Shown: positions 1-8,617, counted from the stretch's first letter. The stretch is 64,000 nucleotides of DNA from Chryseobacterium formosum (GCF_026460885.1 NZ_JAOVZW010000004.1:245233-309232); one strand, 5' to 3'. Made by a program: numbers and translations. Notes: generated by a model not told the origin, from the sequence alone.

Positions 1-570
1 GCTCAGAAGCATGGAGTAGGACTTGGTTTCATGTCTTTCTTCACAAAAGCGGTTACAAGAGCGTTACAATTATATCCTGATGTTAATGCATCTATCGACG
101 GAGACTTCAAAATTAACTACGATTTCTGTGATATTTCAATTGCAGTTTCAGGTCCTAAAGGCTTGATGGTTCCTGTATTGAGAAACGCTGAAAATATGTC
201 TTTCGCAAACGTTGAAGGAAACATTAAAGATTTAGCAATCAAAGTAAGAGACGGTAAAATTACTGTTGATGAAATGACTGGTGGTACGTTCACGATTACA
301 AACGGCGGTACTTTTGGTTCAATGTTATCAACGCCGATTATTAACCCACCTCAATCTGCAATCTTGGGAATGCACAATATCATCCAAAGACCAGTTGCGG
401 TTGACGGACAGGTTGTTATTCGTCCAATGATGTATGTTGCAATGTCTTATGACCACAGAATTATCGACGGTAAAGAGTCTGTAGGATTCCTTGTTGCGGT
501 AAAAGAAGGTATCGACAATCCTGTAGAAATTCTATTGGGTGGAGACGAAAGAAAAGGTCTTGGATTATAA
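1..570 (+). CDS. odhB: 2-oxoglutarate dehydrogenase E2 (dihydrolipoyl succinyltransferase), C-terminal part
   Basis: This is the C-terminal catalytic domain of an E2 acyltransferase; the 5' end, with the lipoyl and E3-binding domains, lies outside the window. The frame is open from base 1 and reads [16 protein letters not shown], typical of SucB/OdhB proteins. The catalytic HxxxDG appears as [12 protein letters not shown] near the end, and [15 protein letters not shown] with [16 protein letters not shown] are hallmark core segments. The enzyme moves succinyl groups from lipoyl arms to CoA in the TCA cycle, in the cytoplasm. A strong terminator follows directly, so it ends its operon. The match to SucB rather than to pyruvate or branched-chain E2 is good; a different E2 is encoded at 10167-11486. 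Confidence 0.93.
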   Translation, partial: AQKHGVGLGFMSFFTKAVTRALQLYPDVNASIDGDFKINYDFCDISIAVSGPKGLMVPVLRNAENMSFANVEGNIKDLAIKVRDGKITVDEMTGGTFTITNGGTFGSMLSTPIINPPQSAILGMHNIIQRPVAVDGQVVIRPMMYVAMSYDHRIIDGKESVGFLVAVKEGIDNPVEILLGGDERKGLGL

Positions 571-596
571 TAATAATTTTTTATAATATCACATAG

Positions 597-628
597 AATC
601 TCGCCTCCTAAAAAAGGCGAGATTTTTG
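597..628 (+). terminator. Rho-independent terminator after odhB
   Basis: A perfect 10-bp stem (AATCTCGCCT paired with AGGCGAGATT) with an 8-base loop is followed by a T-run. It closes the odhB transcript. Confidence 0.9.
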
Positions 629-644
629 TATTGAATGTTTTAAA

Positions 645-1040
645 TTGAATGAAATGTTTTCTAAAATTACTTCTAATATCAAAGTTTCGGTTATTCCTGA
701 ATATGATAGCAAGAACAGTTATCCTTCAGAAAACCGACACGTTTTTAAATACAATATTGTCATAGAAAACGATGGTGATTTCCCTATAAAAATTCTTAAG
801 AGAAAGTGGCTTATTTTCGATGTAGGATTCGGGTTTACAGAAGTTGTTGGCGATGGTATTATTGGATTGACTCCTGAAGTAGAGTCTGGTGATAATTTTG
901 CCTATTTTTCGAATGTAATGCTTCACTCAGGAGTAGGAAATATGAGCGGAAAATATTTGGTTGAAAACTCAAAGACAAAAGAACAATTCGAAATCGACAT
1001 TCCAAAATTCCATCTACTATCTGAAGTTTTAAGTAACTAA
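645..1040 (+). CDS. apaG: ApaG domain protein
   Basis: The 131-residue protein matches the ApaG family (DUF525) in length and pattern: KVSVIPEYDSK at the start, VFKYNIVIENDGDFPIKIL, the RKWLIFD strand, then GDGIIGLTPEVESGDNFAY and a closing FEIDIPKFHL. ApaG folds as a fibronectin-III-like beta sandwich; in enterobacteria it is linked to Co2+/Mg2+ phenotypes, but its biochemical role is unclear. ATG at 645 is used; an in-frame ATG at 654 is possible. It follows the odhB terminator and is probably a single-gene unit convergent with the exonuclease gene at 1098-1652. Family assignment is firm, function is not. Confidence 0.9.
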   Translation: MNEMFSKITSNIKVSVIPEYDSKNSYPSENRHVFKYNIVIENDGDFPIKILKRKWLIFDVGFGFTEVVGDGIIGLTPEVESGDNFAYFSNVMLHSGVGNMSGKYLVENSKTKEQFEIDIPKFHLLSEVLSN

Positions 1041-1097
1041 ATCAAAAAGAATTTTAATTAAGAACTAATCTTTAATCAAATGCTTCAATGCGGAAAA

Positions 1098-1652
1098 TTA
1101 TAAAATTTTAATCTTCTGCTTCATATAATCAGAAACTTCATCATTGCTCGTAAGAATCAATTTTTCAAAAGCTAATAACGATATTTTTGCACAAACTTCA
1201 GCATCATCTCCGGCTCTGTGATGTTTAAACTTAATATCATGATATTCAGCCAAATGTTTTAAACCATATTTCGGAAGATAATTCCAAGATTTTTTTGCTA
1301 ACTGAATACTACATAGATAATTCAATTTTGGCGTAAACATTCCGTAATAATCAAGACATCCTCTCAAAACTCCTGCATCAAAACTGGCGTTGTGAGCAAT
1401 CATTAAAGTTCCATACATCATTTCTTGTACTTCGTACCAAATATCTGCAAAGGTTGGAGCGTCTTTTACATCACTCGGTAAAATTCCGTGTACATCAATG
1501 TTTCTAGGATGAAAATAAGGGAAACTTGGTGGTTTTATCAACCAGGTTTTAGTCTCAACAATTTTTGAATCCTGAACAATACAAATTCCCAATTCGCACG
1601 CAGAGTTTCTCTCGTGAGTAGCGGTTTCAAAATCTAATGCGCAGAAGTCCAT
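1098..1652 (-). CDS. DnaQ-like 3'-5' exonuclease
   Basis: A 184-residue single-domain DEDDh exonuclease. Visible catalytic residues are D7 and E9 (ALDFET), D92 (AHNASFD), and H145 with D150 (HHRAGDDAE). The same fold forms the epsilon subunit of DNA polymerase III, but this protein lacks a polymerase-binding tail or a GIY-YIG domain and is one of the stand-alone exonucleases of Bacteroidota. It removes nucleotides from 3' ends of DNA or RNA; the substrate cannot be told from sequence. It is the last gene of a three-gene minus-strand run with the acyltransferase and the glycosyltransferase, 26 bases downstream of the latter. Confidence 0.9.
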   Translation of the reverse strand: MDFCALDFETATHERNSACELGICIVQDSKIVETKTWLIKPPSFPYFHPRNIDVHGILPSDVKDAPTFADIWYEVQEMMYGTLMIAHNASFDAGVLRGCLDYYGMFTPKLNYLCSIQLAKKSWNYLPKYGLKHLAEYHDIKFKHHRAGDDAEVCAKISLLAFEKLILTSNDEVSDYMKQKIKIL

Positions 1653-1678
1653 TTTTGAGTGATAAGTTTTGAATTAAA

Positions 1679-2665
1679 TTATTTTCCTCCTAAAAAATGC
1701 TTGAAGATAAGCCATTTGGTTTGGTAGTATTCTGATTTTTGATGTTTTTGGCGACGTTTTAAAGTTTCAGGAAGTTGTGTATAGAATCCGAAATGACCTC
1801 TCGCAACCGCCCAAAGATGTGAAAATCCATTCTTATAAGCAAAATAGAATGAAGCAATTCCATCTAAACATAATCTGAAAAAGATTAGCCAAATCAGTCT
1901 TGGAAAAGGTAAATTTTTCAACATCATCGAAAGATTATTTCTGATGTTTAAATATGTTTTCTGCGCACTTTGTTTATTTAAAGTTCCACCACCAACGTGA
2001 TAAACTTTCGATTTTCCGGTGTAAAATATTTTCTTTCCTGAATTAATTAATCTCCAACAAAGATCTATTTCTTCCTGATGCGCAAAAAATCTTTCGTCAA
2101 AACCTTTCTGCTCCCAAAAATCTTTAAAACGAATAAAAAAACAACATCCTGAAGCCCAGAAAATCTCAGTTTCGTCGTTGTATTGTCCGTTATCTTTTTC
2201 CACATCATCGAAAACTCTTCCTCTGCAATACGGATAACCTAAATTATCAATTAAGCCACCTCCAGCTCCGGCAAATTCAAAATAATCTTTATTAGTAAAT
2301 GATAAAATTTTAGGCTGAATTGCAGTAATTGAGGAATCTCTTTCAAATAAAGTTAAAACAGGCTTAATCCAGTTTTCGGTAACTTCAACATCAGAATTAA
2401 GGAGGCAGTAGTATTCTGCATTTATTTTTTTTAAACCTTCATTATAACCACCTGCAAAACCATAATTTTTATCATTGATAATGATTTTTACAGTCGGAAA
2501 TTCTCTTTGTAAAATTTCAACCGAGTTATCTGTAGAGTTATTATCAATAACGTAAATTTCATATTCTTCAGAAAATTGTATAACGTTTGGAAGAAACTTT
2601 TGAAGCCAGTTTTTTCCGTTCCAGTTTAAGATAACAACCGCAAGATTTTTAGAATTTTCTGTCAT
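1679..2665 (-). CDS. Family 2 glycosyltransferase
   Basis: A GT-A fold glycosyltransferase of 328 residues. The N-terminal strand reads AVVILNWNGKNW, followed by YVIDNNSTDNSVEIL, a nucleotide-sugar-binding NYGFAGGYNEGL and the metal-binding LLNSDVEVT (DxD-like SDV). The C-terminal part around residues 240-300 is hydrophobic and may associate with the membrane. The family resembles rhamnosyl- and other sugar transferases of cell-surface glycans. It abuts the upstream acyltransferase gene: that gene's stop codon begins at the base next to this start codon. The pair could act on the same surface glycolipid (inference). Donor sugar and acceptor are unknown. Confidence 0.9.
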   Translation of the reverse strand: MTENSKNLAVVILNWNGKNWLQKFLPNVIQFSEEYEIYVIDNNSTDNSVEILQREFPTVKIIINDKNYGFAGGYNEGLKKINAEYYCLLNSDVEVTENWIKPVLTLFERDSSITAIQPKILSFTNKDYFEFAGAGGGLIDNLGYPYCRGRVFDDVEKDNGQYNDETEIFWASGCCFFIRFKDFWEQKGFDERFFAHQEEIDLCWRLINSGKKIFYTGKSKVYHVGGGTLNKQSAQKTYLNIRNNLSMMLKNLPFPRLIWLIFFRLCLDGIASFYFAYKNGFSHLWAVARGHFGFYTQLPETLKRRQKHQKSEYYQTKWLIFKHFLGGK

Positions 2666-3544
2666 TTATTCGCCGTCATAAGTTTTTATAGAATCCTGAT
2701 ACTTCCATTTTCTGTGTGACCAAAGATAATTGTCAGGATTTTTTTTGATTGTATTTTCAAGCAAATGATGAAATTTTCTTACCACTTCATTTTTTACAAA
2801 CTTTTCTCCATCCGGATAAATTCTATGATAATTCACTTGGTAAAAACCTCTTTTCACTTTCTTCATATCACAATAAATGAATATAAGATCCATTCTTGTT
2901 GCCAATTTATCATAGCCAATGAAAGCAGGAGTTCTTTGGTTTAAAAATTCTAATCCGTAATTTACGTGAGCAACGTGTGGCGTTTGATCTGCAACAAAAA
3001 GATAAATAGTGTCACCATCATTTTTATTCCTGAAAATATTGAGAATTACCTCATTTGCTTCTAAAGGTTCATTTCCAAATTTACTTCTAACCTTTTTCAT
3101 CTGATCTTCCCAAAAGCTACTGTTCACCTTTCTATAAACAGGGTGTGAATGTTTTTGGGGAGTTACCGGTGCAAAAGCATTCATCCATTCCCAATTGAAA
3201 ACGTGACCTGCCATGAGAATTATATTTTTCCCTTCAGCTTTAGCTTCATGAAAGAGATGCTGATTAATATACTGTATTCTTACACGCGTTTCAGTTTCTG
3301 AAATACTGAAAGATTTTATAGTTTCAGCCAAATAATCTGAGAAATTTAGATAGAACTTTTTTCTGATTTCAGCAATTTCTTCATCAGATTTTTCAGGAAA
3401 AGAATTTTTCAAATTTTGGGTAATTACTTTTTTTCTGTATCCTACGATGTAGTAATTCAGGAAGAAAATAATGTCTGAAAATATATATAATATTTTCAGA
3501 GGAATTTTTGAAATCAGGTATAATATTTTAATCAGGAAGTTCAT
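2666..3544 (-). CDS. LpxL/HtrB-family lysophospholipid or lipid A acyltransferase
   Basis: A 292-residue acyltransferase of the LpxL/LpxM (HtrB/MsbB) superfamily. An N-terminal hydrophobic anchor (about residues 3-35) precedes the HX4E catalytic motif at H114-E119 (GHVFNWEW). Later family segments are FVADQTPH and RTPAFIGYDKLA. These inner-membrane enzymes transfer acyl chains to lipid A; Bacteroidota members may also act on ornithine/glycine lipids or other acceptors. It is the first gene of the operon with the glycosyltransferase. A TAAATTTG promoter element lies on the minus strand at 3553-3560, just upstream. Function in lipid acylation is well supported, the exact substrate is not. Confidence 0.88.
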   Translation of the reverse strand: MNFLIKILYLISKIPLKILYIFSDIIFFLNYYIVGYRKKVITQNLKNSFPEKSDEEIAEIRKKFYLNFSDYLAETIKSFSISETETRVRIQYINQHLFHEAKAEGKNIILMAGHVFNWEWMNAFAPVTPQKHSHPVYRKVNSSFWEDQMKKVRSKFGNEPLEANEVILNIFRNKNDGDTIYLFVADQTPHVAHVNYGLEFLNQRTPAFIGYDKLATRMDLIFIYCDMKKVKRGFYQVNYHRIYPDGEKFVKNEVVRKFHHLLENTIKKNPDNYLWSHRKWKYQDSIKTYDGE

Positions 3545-3552
3545 AAAACAGG

Positions 3553-3589
3553 CAAATTTACGGATAATAAAATTATGGTTCTATTTTTG
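3553..3589. promoter_or_regulatory. Divergent Bacteroidota-type promoters
   Basis: Two -7 elements of the TAnnTTTG type face away from each other: TAAATTTG on the minus strand (3553-3560) for the acyltransferase operon and TATTTTTG on the plus strand (3582-3589) for the thioredoxin-like gene. No clear -33 TTG is visible for either. Confidence 0.6.
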
Positions 3590-3623
3590 CTTGCAAATAC
3601 TATTATTTTTTTATTTTTATATT

Positions 3624-4196
3624 ATGAAAAAATTGATGTTAACGGCTTTTCTTGGATTGAGTTTCTTGGGATTTTCTCAAGATTTGAAAGTAGAGCCTAA
3701 TGTGAGAGATAAAGATAAAACTTTGCTGGTAAAAACAGACCATGCAGAACTAGATGCGAAGAAAAAAGCAGCAGAAGAGAAAGCGAAATTACCCAAACCT
3801 TACGATCCTAAAGCTAATGCCGAGGAAGATATTCAACAGTTAATTGCAAATGCAAGAAAAGAAGGCAAAAATGTAATGATTCAAGCGGGAGGAAATTGGT
3901 GTATTTGGTGTTTGAGATTTAATCAATATGTACAAACTACTCCAGAATTGAAGAAAATCGTTGATAAAAATTTTGTTTACTATCATTTAAATTATTCTCC
4001 GGATAATAAAAATGAAAAAGTTTTTTCTCAATATGGAAATCCGGGCGAAAAATTTGGTTATCCTGTTTTCATTGTTTTGGATGGAAGCGGAAAAATGATT
4101 CATGTACAGCAAAGTGATGTTTTGGAGGAAGGAAAAGGCTACAGTTTAGACAAAACGAAAGAGTTTTTCGAAAAATGGTCTCCATCAAAATCTTAA
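3624..4196 (+). CDS. Exported thioredoxin-fold protein with CxxC motif
   Basis: A 190-residue protein with a Sec signal peptide (MKKLMLTAFLGLSFLGFSQ) and a thioredoxin-like domain. The redox motif is CIWC in GGNWCIWCLRF, preceded by the strand NVMIQAGG and followed by the cis-Pro-type segment GYPVFIVLD. This resembles the periplasmic DUF255/thioredoxin_7-like disulfide proteins of flavobacteria. ATG 3624 is chosen because the longer open frame from 3471 has no signal peptide at its start and runs through the promoter element at 3582-3589. A charged linker rich in Lys/Glu (residues 35-65) precedes the domain. Redox partner unknown. Confidence 0.85.
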   Translation: MKKLMLTAFLGLSFLGFSQDLKVEPNVRDKDKTLLVKTDHAELDAKKKAAEEKAKLPKPYDPKANAEEDIQQLIANARKEGKNVMIQAGGNWCIWCLRFNQYVQTTPELKKIVDKNFVYYHLNYSPDNKNEKVFSQYGNPGEKFGYPVFIVLDGSGKMIHVQQSDVLEEGKGYSLDKTKEFFEKWSPSKS

Positions 4197-4203
4197 AAAT
4201 GCA

Positions 4204-4231
4204 AACCGAGAAAGTCTTCTCGGTTTTTTTA
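4204..4231 (+). terminator. Rho-independent terminator
   Basis: A 9-bp stem (AACCGAGAA / TTCTCGGTT) is followed by seven T. It ends the thioredoxin-like gene and sits between two convergent genes. Confidence 0.88.
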
Positions 4232-4233
4232 TT

Positions 4234-5595
4234 TTACATAAATCTTTTTATCCAGCTTAATTTTTTCTCTGAATAAGGAGGGTATTTTATATTCGGTTCA
4301 CCCCAAGTTGCTCTTTCTAAAACAGCTTTTTGATGTGAGAAAGTTTCAAAACCAAATCTACCATGATAATTTCCGATTCCGGAATTTCCGACGCCTCCGA
4401 ATGGCAGATTTTCGTTTCCTAAATGCATCATCACATCATTAATACAACCTCCTCCAAAAGATAATTTTTGAGTAAAATTTTCTTTTTCTTCAGAATTATT
4501 GGTGAATAAATAGGCTGCTAAAGGTTTTTCGTGTTCTAAAATTTTGTTTAAAGTAATATTAAAATTAGTAAATGATATAACGGGCAAAATCGGTCCGAAA
4601 ATCTCCTCCTGCATCACTTCATCATTCCAATTGATATTTGTTAAAATTGTGGGCTGTATGTAAAGATTTTCAGCATTAAAATCACCTCCGAAGTAAATTT
4701 TATCCTTATTGATTAATTTAATGAGTCGTTCAAAATTCTTTTGATTGATAATTCTCGTATAATGATCAGAATTAGGTTCATATTTAAATTCTTGAATATA
4801 CTTTCTAAGCATTTCCAGAAATTGTTCCTGAATGGATTCTTCGACTAATAAATAATCGGGCGCAACACAGGTTTGTCCGGCATTTATAAATTTTCCCCAA
4901 ACAATTCTTTTAGCAGCAACTTCAAGATTGGCATCTTTTGTAATAATTGCGGGAGATTTTCCTCCTAATTCTAAAGTAACCGGAGTTAGATTCTCTGCAG
5001 CAGCCTTGTAAACAATTTTCCCAACTTTAGTGCTTCCAGTGAAAAATATTTTATCAAATTTTAGTTTTAAAAGTTCTGTCGTTTCATCAATTCCACCTTC
5101 ATAAGCATACAAATATTCCGGCGGGAAATTTTCATTGATGATTTTTACCATTATTTTCATTGTATTTTCAGCAATTTCACTTGGTTTTAAGACACAACAG
5201 TTTCCGGCTGCCAAAGCTGCAACAATAGGAGAGAGGGAGAGTTGATAAGGATAATTCCAAGCTCCGATGACCAAAATATTTCCTAATGGCTCAGAATGAA
5301 TTCTGCTTTCACCAAATTGATTGACAAGATTGGTACTTACTTTTTTAGGTTTTGAAAATGAGTTTAAATTTTTCAGATAATATTTAATATCATTTAAAAT
5401 AAAGGAAATTTCTGTGGTAAATGTATCAAATTTAGACTTTCCGAAATCTTTGTCAATCGCTTCGTACAAAAGGTTTTCGTTTTCTACAATCAAATCCTGA
5501 AGTTTTTCAAGATACATTTTCCTGAATCTGATATTCTTCGTTTGTTGTGTTTTAAAAAACTCTTTCTGTTTTGATACGATTTCCTGAATTTCCAT
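4234..5595 (-). CDS. Aldehyde dehydrogenase (NAD(P)+), class-3-like
   Basis: A 453-residue aldehyde dehydrogenase, close to the shorter class 3 (fatty aldehyde / coniferyl aldehyde) enzymes. Key parts: NAD-binding NYPYQLSLSPIVAALAAGN, FTGSTKVGK (Rossmann), general base E209 in TLELGGKSP, catalytic C243 in NAGQTCVAPDY, and EEIFGPILPV near the C terminus. It oxidises aldehydes to acids in the cytoplasm or at the inner membrane; there is no C-terminal membrane anchor. It looks monocistronic, convergent with the thioredoxin-like gene. Substrate is not predictable; medium- or long-chain aldehydes are a guess from the subfamily. Confidence 0.92.
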   Translation of the reverse strand: MEIQEIVSKQKEFFKTQQTKNIRFRKMYLEKLQDLIVENENLLYEAIDKDFGKSKFDTFTTEISFILNDIKYYLKNLNSFSKPKKVSTNLVNQFGESRIHSEPLGNILVIGAWNYPYQLSLSPIVAALAAGNCCVLKPSEIAENTMKIMVKIINENFPPEYLYAYEGGIDETTELLKLKFDKIFFTGSTKVGKIVYKAAAENLTPVTLELGGKSPAIITKDANLEVAAKRIVWGKFINAGQTCVAPDYLLVEESIQEQFLEMLRKYIQEFKYEPNSDHYTRIINQKNFERLIKLINKDKIYFGGDFNAENLYIQPTILTNINWNDEVMQEEIFGPILPVISFTNFNITLNKILEHEKPLAAYLFTNNSEEKENFTQKLSFGGGCINDVMMHLGNENLPFGGVGNSGIGNYHGRFGFETFSHQKAVLERATWGEPNIKYPPYSEKKLSWIKRFM

Positions 5596-5651
5596 AAATA
5601 AAATTTGAAGAGTTTATAGCAATTCTTTTGCCTAAATAAGGTTTATAAAAC

Positions 5652-5677
5652 AAAAAACCACTTCAAATTGAAGTGGT
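5652..5677 (-). terminator. Terminator of the rpsF-rpsR-rplI operon
   Basis: A 10-bp perfect inverted repeat (ACCACTTCAA / TTGAAGTGGT). Read on the minus strand it is followed by six T, so it ends transcription after rplI. Confidence 0.85.
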
Positions 5678-5706
5678 CTGTATTTTAGAGAAAATCTCTA
5701 TAAGTC

Positions 5707-6225
5707 TTAAGCTTCTTCAGAAGGAGTTTCTTCTACTTTAGCTTTTGGAGCTGGTTTAGGAGCTGCAACTACAGGAGGTGCGTCAGATACGATGTCGAAT
5801 TCGAAGTTGTACTCAACATTTCTATGTAATCTGATGTTTGCAGTTACTTTACCAGTTCTCTTAATAGTGTTTCCTGGGATTTTGATATATTTCTTGTCAA
5901 CAGTAACTCCAGCTTTAGCAAGAGCAGCAGAAAGATCTGAATTGTTGATAGATCCGAATAATTTGTCACCAGAACCTACTTTTGCAGGAATAGTGATAGA
6001 AGTTTTCTTCAACTGATCTACTACACCGTTTGCTGTAGCGATTAATTTAGCTTCTTCTTCTTTTCTAGCTTCCAAAGTAGCTTCAAGAGCTGCAATGTTT
6101 TTAGGAGTAGCTAAAAGAGCATAACCTTGGGGTAACAAGAAGTTTCTTGCATAACCTGGCTTTACATTTACTGTGTCGAATTCAAGACCTAAGTTTTCTA
6201 CGTCTTTTTTAAGAATAATGTTCAT
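5707..6225 (-). CDS. rplI: Ribosomal protein bL9 with C-terminal tail
   Basis: Large-subunit protein bL9. The N-terminal RNA-binding domain is clear (MNIILKKDVENLG, then VKPGYARNFLLPQGYA), a long helix links to the C-terminal domain with GSGDKLFGSIN. At 172 residues it is about 20-25 longer than the usual ~150; the extra tail (after residue 145) is rich in Pro, Ala, Lys and Glu and looks disordered. Such tails are common in Bacteroidota. It is the last gene of the S6-S18-L9 operon, separated from rpsR by a 164-base gap that holds a palindromic repeat. Confidence 0.97.
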   Translation of the reverse strand: MNIILKKDVENLGLEFDTVNVKPGYARNFLLPQGYALLATPKNIAALEATLEARKEEEAKLIATANGVVDQLKKTSITIPAKVGSGDKLFGSINNSDLSAALAKAGVTVDKKYIKIPGNTIKRTGKVTANIRLHRNVEYNFEFDIVSDAPPVVAAPKPAPKAKVEETPSEEA

Positions 6226-6249
6226 TGTTGTTGTCCTTTTTTTAGATGT

Positions 6250-6319
6250 TTAGAGATTAGATGTTAGAAGTTAGATGTTAGACATTGTCTGCTATCTGAA
6301 TCTGTTATCTGAAATCTAA
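6250..6319. repeat. Imperfect palindromic intergenic repeat between rpsR and rplI
   Basis: The stretch is built of TTAGAT/AGATGTTAGA-like words on the left and their rough complements (TATCTGAA, ATCTAA) on the right, centred on GACATTGTC. It could fold into a long imperfect hairpin in the operon mRNA. It is non-coding. The style resembles other intergenic elements in this window. Confidence 0.55.
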
Positions 6320-6389
6320 AATCAAGTTAGAATTAATATGTATTCAGCAACAAAAGAAGAGATTGCTCTCTTCTTTTATTTATTTTGTC

Positions 6390-6692
6390 TTATTTTAATA
6401 AGTCAGCTACGTAAGGCATCAAAGCTAAGTGTCTAGCTCTTTTGATCGCAGAAGAAACTTTTCTTTGATATTTCAAAGAAGTCCCAGTATATCTTCTAGG
6501 TAAAATTTTACCTTGCTCGTTTACGAATTGTAATAAGAAATCAGCATCTTTGTAATCAACGTGCTTAATTCCGAATTTTTTGAATCTACAGTACTTTTTA
6601 TCAGTTTTTGTGTTGATATCAAGTGGTGTAAGGAATTTTACTTCAGATTCTCCTCCAGCTGAGGCTTGTTTAGCCATATCATCTATTGCCAT
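6390..6692 (-). CDS. rpsR: Ribosomal protein bS18
   Basis: Small-subunit protein bS18, 100 residues. The conserved core is visible: [18 protein letters not shown], then [19 protein letters not shown] and the C-terminal [13 protein letters not shown]. It pairs with bS6 on the platform of the 30S subunit, next to 16S rRNA and the mRNA exit. The N-terminal ~25 residues ([11 protein letters not shown] region) are an extension typical of flavobacteria. It sits between rpsF (34 bases upstream) and rplI. Confidence 0.97.
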   Translation of the reverse strand: MAIDDMAKQASAGGESEVKFLTPLDINTKTDKKYCRFKKFGIKHVDYKDADFLLQFVNEQGKILPRRYTGTSLKYQRKVSSAIKRARHLALMPYVADLLK

Positions 6693-6726
6693 GTCTTGTC
6701 TTTTTTAATTTTGGGTTAATAAATAA

Positions 6727-7068
6727 TTAAGCTCTTGAAGCCTTGATTTTAGTTCTTCTAGTTACAGCGTACTCTACAGCATGCTTGTCTAGTTTTGTAG
6801 TAAGGTAACGAATTACTCTTTCGTCACGTTTGAATGCCAATTCTAAATCAGCAACTACAGTACCTTCACCTTTAAACTCGATTAAAGTGTAGAATCCGTT
6901 CTTTTTAAGTTGAATAGGATAAGCTAATTTTTTTAATCCCCAATTTTCTCTAGTGACAATTTCACAGTTCTTTTCTTTCAAAAGATCTACATACTTGGTC
7001 ACTGCTTCCTCCACCTGAGCCTCAGATAGAACGGGAGTTAAAATGAAAACAGTTTCGTAATTGTTCAT
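6727..7068 (-). CDS. rpsF: Ribosomal protein bS6
   Basis: Small-subunit protein bS6, 113 residues: [20 protein letters not shown] at the start, [22 protein letters not shown] in the middle and [20 protein letters not shown]. It binds bS18 as a heterodimer. First gene of the rpsF-rpsR-rplI operon; unlike the classical order there is no priB or ssb gene in between. A well-formed promoter sits 35-65 bases upstream. Regulation by bS6:bS18 binding to the leader is known in other phyla; I did not identify the motif here. Confidence 0.97.
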   Translation of the reverse strand: MNNYETVFILTPVLSEAQVEEAVTKYVDLLKEKNCEIVTRENWGLKKLAYPIQLKKNGFYTLIEFKGEGTVVADLELAFKRDERVIRYLTTKLDKHAVEYAVTRRTKIKASRA

Positions 7069-7102
7069 AATGTTAAATGAATTTATTAATTATTTCGAGG
7101 TG

Positions 7103-7133
7103 CAAAATTATGAATTATATTTATAATACACAA
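7103..7133 (-). promoter_or_regulatory. Promoter of the rpsF operon
   Basis: On the minus strand a -7 element TAATTTTG (7103-7110) lies 20 bases downstream of TTG (7131-7133), matching the Bacteroidota TTG-N19/20-TAnnTTTG consensus. The predicted start of transcription leaves a leader of about 30 bases before rpsF. Confidence 0.7.
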
Positions 7134-7153
7134 TGTTTTATAGATTATTTTGA

Positions 7154-7184
7154 AATAAAAAAGACCTGTCAAAACAGGCCTTTA
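7154..7184 (-). terminator. Terminator after the T9SS-secreted protein gene
   Basis: The inverted repeat CCTGT/ACAGG with flanking pairs is followed on the minus strand by a run of six T. It ends the gene at 7209-8525 just before the rpsF promoter. Confidence 0.75.
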
Positions 7185-7208
7185 GATAAAACTTAAAATA
7201 AAAAACTA

Positions 7209-8525
7209 CTATTTTTTTATAATTTTAGAAGATTGAATTCCGTTTTCGGTTTGTGCAGTAACGATATATGTTCCTGATGTTAATCCTGAAACGTTAATGC
7301 TGGATTTTTCAGTTTCTAAAACATTTTTACCGCTCAAATCATAAATCTTTACCGATTTAATTTTTGAATCTGAATTGATATTTAAAATATCAGATACCGG
7401 ATTAGGATAAACTTTTAAACCTGAATTTTTCTTTGTAGCTTCATTTACTGCTAGTTGAGCATCCAAAACGTTCAGAGTGTAATCTTCAGCTTGGCCGTAA
7501 TCATCACCTAAGCAAGGATTAAGCAAATTGGTATCATCAAAAACTTTTTTTACTCTCATTCTTGTATTTCCAGGAAGTGCGGTTGCAGGTACTGCGATTG
7601 AATGTACAGCTTGCATTGCATCCAGTCCTGTAGAACCTGTAATTGTTTGAGTCACTTCATAAACTTCTCCTGGGTCATTAAGTACTCCGTTTTGATTCCA
7701 ATCAACAAAAACTGCGAAATGGCTTGTATAATTTCCTGCAGTGTTTCCTTTTAGTGTGATGTTGTAAGATTGCCCTTGAGTAACAGTTCCGATTTGGCTT
7801 AAGAAATATTCATGAGAGTTTCCTAGGTATTCTTCGTCATCAGAGACATTATTAATTCCGGCAAAATTTACTAAAGTAATTGGTTCATCTCCCTCTCCGA
7901 ATAAATTTTCAAAAGCTAAAGGACCACAGTAACTTGGTGGTGGAGCAACATAAGTGTAATCTACTTTAATGTTATCAACCAACAGCATAAATTTATCATT
8001 ACTGTTATTCACAAAAGCAAATCGTACATTTTGCCCGATGTAAGGAGTAAGATTTGCAGCTCTGCTCGTCCATGTAGAATTTTCTCCAGTATTGCTGTAA
8101 AGTTCTACTGTAAAATCTGCTATTGTATTACCTCCGTTTGGTGAAAGCATTACCTTGTAACCATCAAGATAAGTGGTGTCTTGAGATTTTGCATCCCAAT
8201 ATAAAGTAGGTGAAGCTCCTGAAATAGGAACTGTTGGAGAAATTAACCAATCATTTGAAGTTCCGGCTGGACTATACCAAGAGGTACTCATTGCTGCATA
8301 ATTTCCGGCAGGACCGCCAAAATTACCTTCCGTTCCTAATCTATTAATTCGATTCCAGCCATTGGTGATAAAATTCACACTTGCTGCAGGTGTCAATCCG
8401 TCTGCGTCAATTACAGTCCATGCTGAGATTCCCTGACCACTTCCATCAAAATTCTCCTGAAATATCTGACTAAAACCAAATACAGGAATTCCTAAAAGTA
8501 ATACATTGAGTAATTGTCTTTTCAT
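7209..8525 (-). CDS. T9SS-secreted protein with adhesin-like and GEVED domains
   Basis: A 438-residue secreted protein. The start at 8525 gives a clean signal peptide (MKRQLLNVLLLGIPVFGFSQ); the open frame from 8555 adds ten residues without sense. Residues ~20-190 look like a cleaved-adhesin/MAM-type jelly roll (ENFDGSG, NDWLISPTVPISG, TLYWDAKSQD). Next is a GEVED domain (VDWNQNGVLNDPGEVYEV ... DDYGQAEDYTLNV). The last ~75 residues are a type A T9SS sorting domain: VYPNPVSDILNINSDSK, KIYDLSGK, LTSGTYIV, ending in SSKIIKK. It should cross the outer membrane by T9SS and be anchored or released. The target of the adhesin-like domain is unknown. Confidence 0.88.
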   Translation of the reverse strand: MKRQLLNVLLLGIPVFGFSQIFQENFDGSGQGISAWTVIDADGLTPAASVNFITNGWNRINRLGTEGNFGGPAGNYAAMSTSWYSPAGTSNDWLISPTVPISGASPTLYWDAKSQDTTYLDGYKVMLSPNGGNTIADFTVELYSNTGENSTWTSRAANLTPYIGQNVRFAFVNNSNDKFMLLVDNIKVDYTYVAPPPSYCGPLAFENLFGEGDEPITLVNFAGINNVSDDEEYLGNSHEYFLSQIGTVTQGQSYNITLKGNTAGNYTSHFAVFVDWNQNGVLNDPGEVYEVTQTITGSTGLDAMQAVHSIAVPATALPGNTRMRVKKVFDDTNLLNPCLGDDYGQAEDYTLNVLDAQLAVNEATKKNSGLKVYPNPVSDILNINSDSKIKSVKIYDLSGKNVLETEKSSINVSGLTSGTYIVTAQTENGIQSSKIIKK

Positions 8526-8617
8526 AATAATTATTTTTTTGTATTCTCTGAGCAAGTTAATAAAAAATAATCAACAATTCTACTTTAAGTGATATTTTTT
8601 GTGTTTTTAAGTAAATT

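Noticed and set aside
3471..3623. N-terminal extension of the thioredoxin-like protein from an upstream start
   Set aside because: It overlaps the divergent acyltransferase gene and its promoter, and the signal peptide begins at 3624.
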